Shown: piece after piece, positions 62,191 through 64,000 of the stretch
How the letters are laid out: each line of letters starts with the position of its first letter
How positions within the stretch are numbered: the first letter of the stretch is position 1
From: Puffinus mauretanicus
Taxonomy: Eukaryota > Chordata > Aves > Procellariiformes > Procellariidae
Assembly: GCA_023333565.1 (NCBI GenBank)
Contig: JAJKFH010000374.1
Location: 62,001-126,000 of the forward strand
Length of the DNA stretch: 64,000 nt
Direction of reading: 5' to 3'
Made by a program: the position numbers and the translations under genes
The notes under the pieces: model-generated
Database searches by the model: none
Seen by the model: only the letters and a program-made list of their open reading frames with translations
What the model was told of the DNA's origin: nothing

Positions 62191-62311
62191 TGCTGTTGTG
62201 AGTGTGGAGACTTCTGGGTCATTGCTCAATTGAGAGCTCTGTCTGCGCCCCCTCAGCTCCAAGATTTTGAAGATTTTGGTATACATATATATGAGAGAGG
62301 ATTTTTTACAC

Positions 62312-62342
62312 AGAGAGAGAGAGAGAGATAGAGAGAGAGAGA
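62312..62342. repeat. (GA)n microsatellite
   Basis: GA dinucleotide run with one T interruption. Confidence 0.9.
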
Positions 62343-62586
62343 TACACGTAATAGGCAATAGTTCTTTGGATGATGGTAACCTTGTATATGTTTGAACAAA
62401 CAGGAACATGATCTGTAGTGTAGGAAAACACATTAAATTTTGCCTGTTTTGTTTGATTAGATTAGATACTTATAAAGAGGAGGTAGTGTGAAAAGCCAGA
62501 TGCATTTCACAGTGCTGTATTTATAAAGAAACAAAACCCAAAACATTTTGCTTGGTTGCAGAAATAATATCCTTTCTTAATCCTAG

Positions 62587-62637
62587 GCGTACAAGTTGAC
62601 GACTTCATACCTAAAATTAATGGGAGCACAGAGAAAG
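62587..62637 (+). CDS. SLMAP: SLMAP coding exon 12 (51 nt, residues 396-412)
   Basis: Acceptor TTAATCCTAG, donor GTAGTG (suboptimal). With the base carried from exon 11 it reads GVQVDDFIPKINGSTEK and again leaves one base, phase 1 to 1. It is a non-coiled linker segment, known from mammals to lie near alternatively used exons. This is the last exon visible; the protein continues beyond the window (about 412 of roughly 800 residues are encoded here). Confidence 0.92.
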
Positions 62638-64000
62638 GTAGTGTATCTTAAGGCTACCTTTTGTCTTATGGTTGATGTTTGAAGTTGAACAAATTCAAAA
62701 TGTTCTCTAAAGTTTTACTTTGAATAATATTCTCCTAAAAAATGAAATTGAATTTGTCCACTCCTCTGACCAGCATTTTTTTGCTTAGACTTTCAGTCTA
62801 GGTTTTTTTAGAAAGTTCTGTAGAACGTAATGCGCCAACTTGGAAGTCGTCTTTTTTTTTTGGCTTGTTTTTGATGGGCTCTCACTGTAATCAGTAGGAG
62901 TCTACTGAATGATGTCAGGCTTGTGACACAAGCAAGTGGAAAACTCATTGACTTCTTTCCTCTTAATTTTTGCAACACAGACATATACCATTATACCATT
63001 TTTCTAGTAAATTGGGTATGATAAGTAAAGTCAGCAAAACATTTTTTTTCCTAACTACAACATAGGAAAAATGTGAGCATATGAAATATATAAATAGTGA
63101 AAACTAACTTTTTAAAACTCAGGAGTGTATTTATGTAAAAGAAGAACGAATACAGATTGAACTAACTGATGGGTTTTTTTAAAGACTAATTAGTTAAAGC
63201 TAAGTATTTTAACTTACATGTCTTAACATACACTTGAAGTTGTTTGAATAAAATTGTCTGATAAGAGTATGCTCAATATCACCTATAGCAAAGATTATTC
63301 CAGTTATGATTCTAAATTCACTGAATTGTTCCACTGGCTAAGATATATTTGTCCTCTTATGTTAATTTTAAATTTTTCCTTGATGTAGCGTTCTTCAGCA
63401 TTTGCTGTGTCTTGCTGGATAGCGAAAGCTCTGAGGAATGGTGGTAGTATTACTTGGAAGGATGGGCCACTTATGTAGCGAACTGGTGGTTTTAACTCAT
63501 ATTCACAGTGTTTAAGGATTACTGTATACATTTTTGAAACAAAATTTTAAAATTCTCTATGCTCTAATTCTTAGCTTTTTACCTTTTTTTTTTTTTTTTG
63601 GTATTATAAATGAAGAGCTGCGTAACTAGGGAGACTAATAGCAAAATAAGAGGCATAACCACATGTCTGTTTCTTATTTGGAGCAGGAGATCAGATCTGT
63701 TAAACGCTGACAGGAACTGTACAAAAACCTCCCCTTAATCTAAGTACTTAATGTCTTAGCACTTAGCTATGATGCACGCTGAGATTAGCAAGCAGGAGAC
63801 TTAAAGTCTGTTCCCAGTTCTTTGGACTGCCATACTTTGTTTTTAGATAGATTGATCCATCTTGCTGATGCATAGTTTTAGGTTGGTAATACTCTTAATG
63901 CTTGATAGAATAGTTAAGAAATATATTGGCTTTTAATTTTTTTTTAAATCTTCCACCCCGGAAAATAGTTAACTTCTTTACAAAGCAAAACTAACATACT
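62638..64000 (+). other. SLMAP: SLMAP intron (partial, runs off the window)
   Basis: AT-rich intronic sequence with a T homopolymer at about 63581-63599. The next exon, expected to begin with Glu-His-Leu-Leu in the mammalian order, is not seen. Confidence 0.75.

Larger units (their letters stand above)
61995..62586 (+). other. SLMAP: SLMAP intron with CTCF-like sites and GA repeat
   Basis: 592 bp, GTAGGT to CTTAATCCTAG. A locally GC-richer core at 62160-62260 holds a full-match CTCF-like motif and an opposed GCGCCCCCT core. A GA microsatellite follows at 62312-62342. Confidence 0.8.

Overview
The window is a piece of a bird nuclear genome. The coding capacity lies in short exons with GT/AG borders separated by long AT-rich introns, promoters are CpG islands, and the interspersed repeats are CR1 LINEs with the avian-type 3' end. 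No operon-like, phage, CRISPR or plasmid structure is present. The species cannot be fixed from the sequence alone.

Layout. (1) Positions 1-1655 are intron 1 of DENND6A, transcribed leftward. Its first coding exon (1656-1844, minus) encodes 63 residues and sits in a CpG-island promoter (about 1480-2200). (2) About 2250-9600 is intergenic, with AT-rich low-complexity sequence and a local cluster of ATGGC motifs. (3) A second CpG island (about 9620-10800) is the promoter of SLMAP, transcribed rightward. The two genes are head-to-head with about 8 kb between start regions. (4) SLMAP fills the rest. I placed twelve coding exons (11623-11820, 46315-46462, 52614-52686, 54088-54124, 55612-55674, 57126-57221, 57512-57583, 58462-58602, 60268-60405, 61690-61858, 61944-61994, 62587-62637). 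Reading phase is continuous through all of them. They give 412 codons plus one base, roughly the N-terminal half of the protein: the whole FHA domain and much of the coiled coil. The C-terminal half, including the tail-anchor membrane segment, lies beyond position 64000.

How the genes act. DENND6A is a DENN-domain exchange factor for endosomal/lysosomal Rab GTPases. SLMAP is a tail-anchored adaptor of the STRIPAK PP2A complex whose FHA domain binds phosphorylated MST1/2 and restrains Hippo signalling. No functional link between the two is needed to explain their adjacency.

Most interesting points. An internal CpG island at about 50.2-50.5 kb ends in a consensus splice donor 2.1 kb before coding exon 3, and looks like an alternative promoter for an SLMAP form lacking the FHA domain. 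A TISU-like strong start codon sits at the SLMAP promoter. A CLEAR-like E-box sits in the DENND6A promoter. Three CTCF-like motifs, one a full match to the core consensus as I recall it, lie inside SLMAP. I found no evidence for a wholly new biological system.
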